Notes under the pieces: generated by a model
Databases searched by the model: none
Seen by the model: only the letters and a program-made list of their open reading frames with translations
What the model was told of the DNA's origin: nothing
NCBI GenBank assembly: GCA_028095005.1
Contig: CM051460.1
Location: forward strand, 153,879,461 to 153,943,460
Source: Rhynchospora pubera
Lineage: Eukaryota > Streptophyta > Magnoliopsida > Poales > Cyperaceae
Direction of reading: 5' to 3'
DNA: 64,000 nt
Position numbers and translations under genes: made by a program
In this document: in pieces, positions 62,701 to 64,000 of the stretch
Numbering within the stretch: the first letter of the stretch is position 1
How the letters are laid out: each line of letters begins with the position of its first letter

Positions 62701-63978
62701 CGGAGGCACCGTATCGCCAAAACCATCGGAAGTACCGCAGCGTATCAGTAGCACTCCAGGATCGAGTCTCCAGCTGGCGTGCCTGTAATGCCTCGTCAGT
62801 CCACTCAGCATGTGCACTCGCAAAAATGGTAGCAAAATCTGGACGATCTCGATAGGTACCGTGCTGGAAGCCCAGCAGGTTCTGTGTCACGTTCCAACTC
62901 TGTTAAAATAAACACGTTAGTTCTTTACTCTAATTAAATTGAAGTTGATCGTATGATAAATCGGAAAAATATAGCAAACGTACCGCAGGTAGTGGAGGAG
63001 GAGTAAACTGGTACAGTCCAAACTGATGCCTACAACGGTCGGGGTAGTAGTAGGCAACAATGTGGTAAAAAATGAGCGGCAACCGAACATGCTCCGCTAT
63101 GGAACCCTCCTGTGCTACCCGTGGCATGACAGCCCTGTCGAGTACGTACGGAAACCAGTTGACGTCTTCAACGTTCAACACGGCTAGGTAGTCCCGTGCG
63201 TTCTCCACTGCCCCGCGGTGCTGGCTCCGTGAGAAAGACCGAGCTTCGCCCCATTTCTTGAAAATTTTGAAGGTTAGGATTGATGTGTTGTAATTTGCAT
63301 AAAATTATTGGAAAATTATTATAAATTATTACCTGCCAAACGACACACATGAATCTAGGTTAGGCTGTCCTAATCCACCGATAGGAGCAACCTCTGGGCG
63401 ACAAACAGGGAGGTATGACCATGCCCAAAACAATAGTAGCATCCAAGGTCCCGTCACAACCTTGAAACGCATGGAGGCACGATCCAGAGCACGATATAGA
63501 CAAGCAAGCGTGGCACCTCCCCAATTGAAGTCCGGAACTTCAGTCAAATTGCCCTGCATTTAAATTAAACAACGCATTGAAAAAAAATAATTTCAACATT
63601 GGAAATAACAAAATTAAATTGCAACATTGAATAATAATTTCAACATTTGAACATTTTTTTTTTGTCATTGGTAATTTCTTTATCTTCGATACTAACTGAT
63701 ATATTAATATGTTTTAACGAAAGTATCTTTGCTTAACGAAATTATAAAAATAAAAATATTATTTAAGTTAAGAAAATTATACCGATACGAGCTCTAAAAA
63801 GTATGCTGGGACGGAATTCTGAGAAATATCGGGAAACATCAACGTCCCAAATAGCTCTAGGGCCACTGCACGCGTGTATCGGTCTAACTCCTCACCAGGA
63901 GCATCTGCCTGTGGCGCCATCCCGTAATTTTGCCGCAACCATTTCAACTTGATGTTGTTGCCCACAACAACATTGCCC
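59748..63978 (-). CDS. plant mobile domain (PMD) protein, partial at the window edge, last exon split by a solo LTR
   Basis: The proposed exons are 63978-63783, 63553-63333, 63256-62984, 62899-62594, 62512-62385, 62314-62185 and 62104 to the stop at 59750-59748. The 5' end lies beyond 64000. The sequence resembles PMD proteins often labelled 'serine/threonine-protein phosphatase 7 long form homolog': YTRAVALELFGTLMFPD, WGGATLACLYRALDRAS, then a WAWSYLPV motif, LPLIFYHIVAYYYPDRC-x-x-QFG and TLRYFRWF. The C-terminus is Pro-rich, then acidic, then basic. PMD proteins such as MAIN/MAIL1 act in transposon silencing, and PMD domains are also carried by DNA and LTR elements. A solo LTR (59838-61601) interrupts the last exon, replacing about 28 C-terminal residues by five LTR-encoded ones before a stop. 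Joining 63333 to 63256 leaves the phase off by one, so the copy may be broken there too. Confidence 0.72.
59838..61601 (-). mobile_element. solo LTR (probably Copia-type), 1,764 bp
   Basis: The element starts TGTTAG and ends CTAACA, with a perfect 5-bp target duplication GTAAC at 59833-59837 and 61602-61606. No internal retrotransposon region, primer-binding site or second LTR lies between the duplications, so a solo LTR left by recombination is the simplest reading. On the minus strand a TATA box (CTCTATATAAGG near 60300) suggests its own transcription direction, the same as the PMD gene it interrupts. Confidence 0.88.
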
Positions 63979-64000
63979 CTGCATTGTACAAATTTAAAAT

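Noticed and set aside
1..64000. True tRNA or rRNA genes
   Set aside because: Only SINE-type tRNA-like boxes were seen; no segment gave a full cloverleaf or rRNA-like conservation by eye.

Overview
This window is nuclear DNA from a flowering plant, most likely a woody eudicot. It is AT-rich and its genes are broken by GT..AG introns. It carries plant-only gene families: a growth-regulating factor with a miR396 site, a plant U-box ligase, an SCPL acyltransferase-type protein and a plant mobile domain protein. The spaces between genes are filled with MITEs, hAT and Mutator-type non-autonomous elements and tRNA-derived SINEs. I cannot name the species.

Layout. 1-3.1 kb: transposon-like DNA with a weak zf-GRF-like remnant. 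3.1-9.9 kb (minus): a 14-exon serine carboxypeptidase-like gene, with a hAT element in intron 5. 11.9-12.4 kb (minus): a one-exon gene for a small plant-specific protein. 14.2-16.3 kb (plus): a 3-exon LCAT-like lipase/acyltransferase. 16.3-30 kb: no gene found; it holds a 1.47-kb Mutator-type element and many MITEs. 30.6-32.0 kb (plus): an intronless U-box/ARM E3 ligase of the PUB30/31 type. 36.3-39.2 kb (plus): a 3-exon BSD-domain gene. 40.7-42.7 kb (minus): an 8-exon RsmE-type rRNA methyltransferase, probably organellar. 46.4-49.3 kb (minus): a 4-exon growth-regulating factor. 49.3-57.2 kb: no gene found; two hAT MITEs with intact target duplications. 57.2-64 kb: a transposon-rich block.

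The last block is the most unusual. A MITE is nested inside a larger foldback element. Next come two matching CpG-rich hairpins, then a TATA box and an intact single-exon gene for a protein with two BED-like zinc fingers, a charged helical region and acidic Trp-containing repeats. Converging on it from the right is a plant mobile domain (PMD) gene, incomplete at the window edge. Its last exon is split by a 1,764-bp solo LTR with a perfect 5-bp target duplication. The zinc-finger gene, the PMD gene and the hairpins together may be one undescribed, PMD-carrying mobile element or a domesticated remnant of one. That is an inference; the individual parts are seen directly.

The seven housekeeping or developmental genes are unrelated in function and show no operon-like logic. 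Exon coordinates were worked out by hand from splice sites and reading phase. The six multi-exon models other than PMD close to whole codons.
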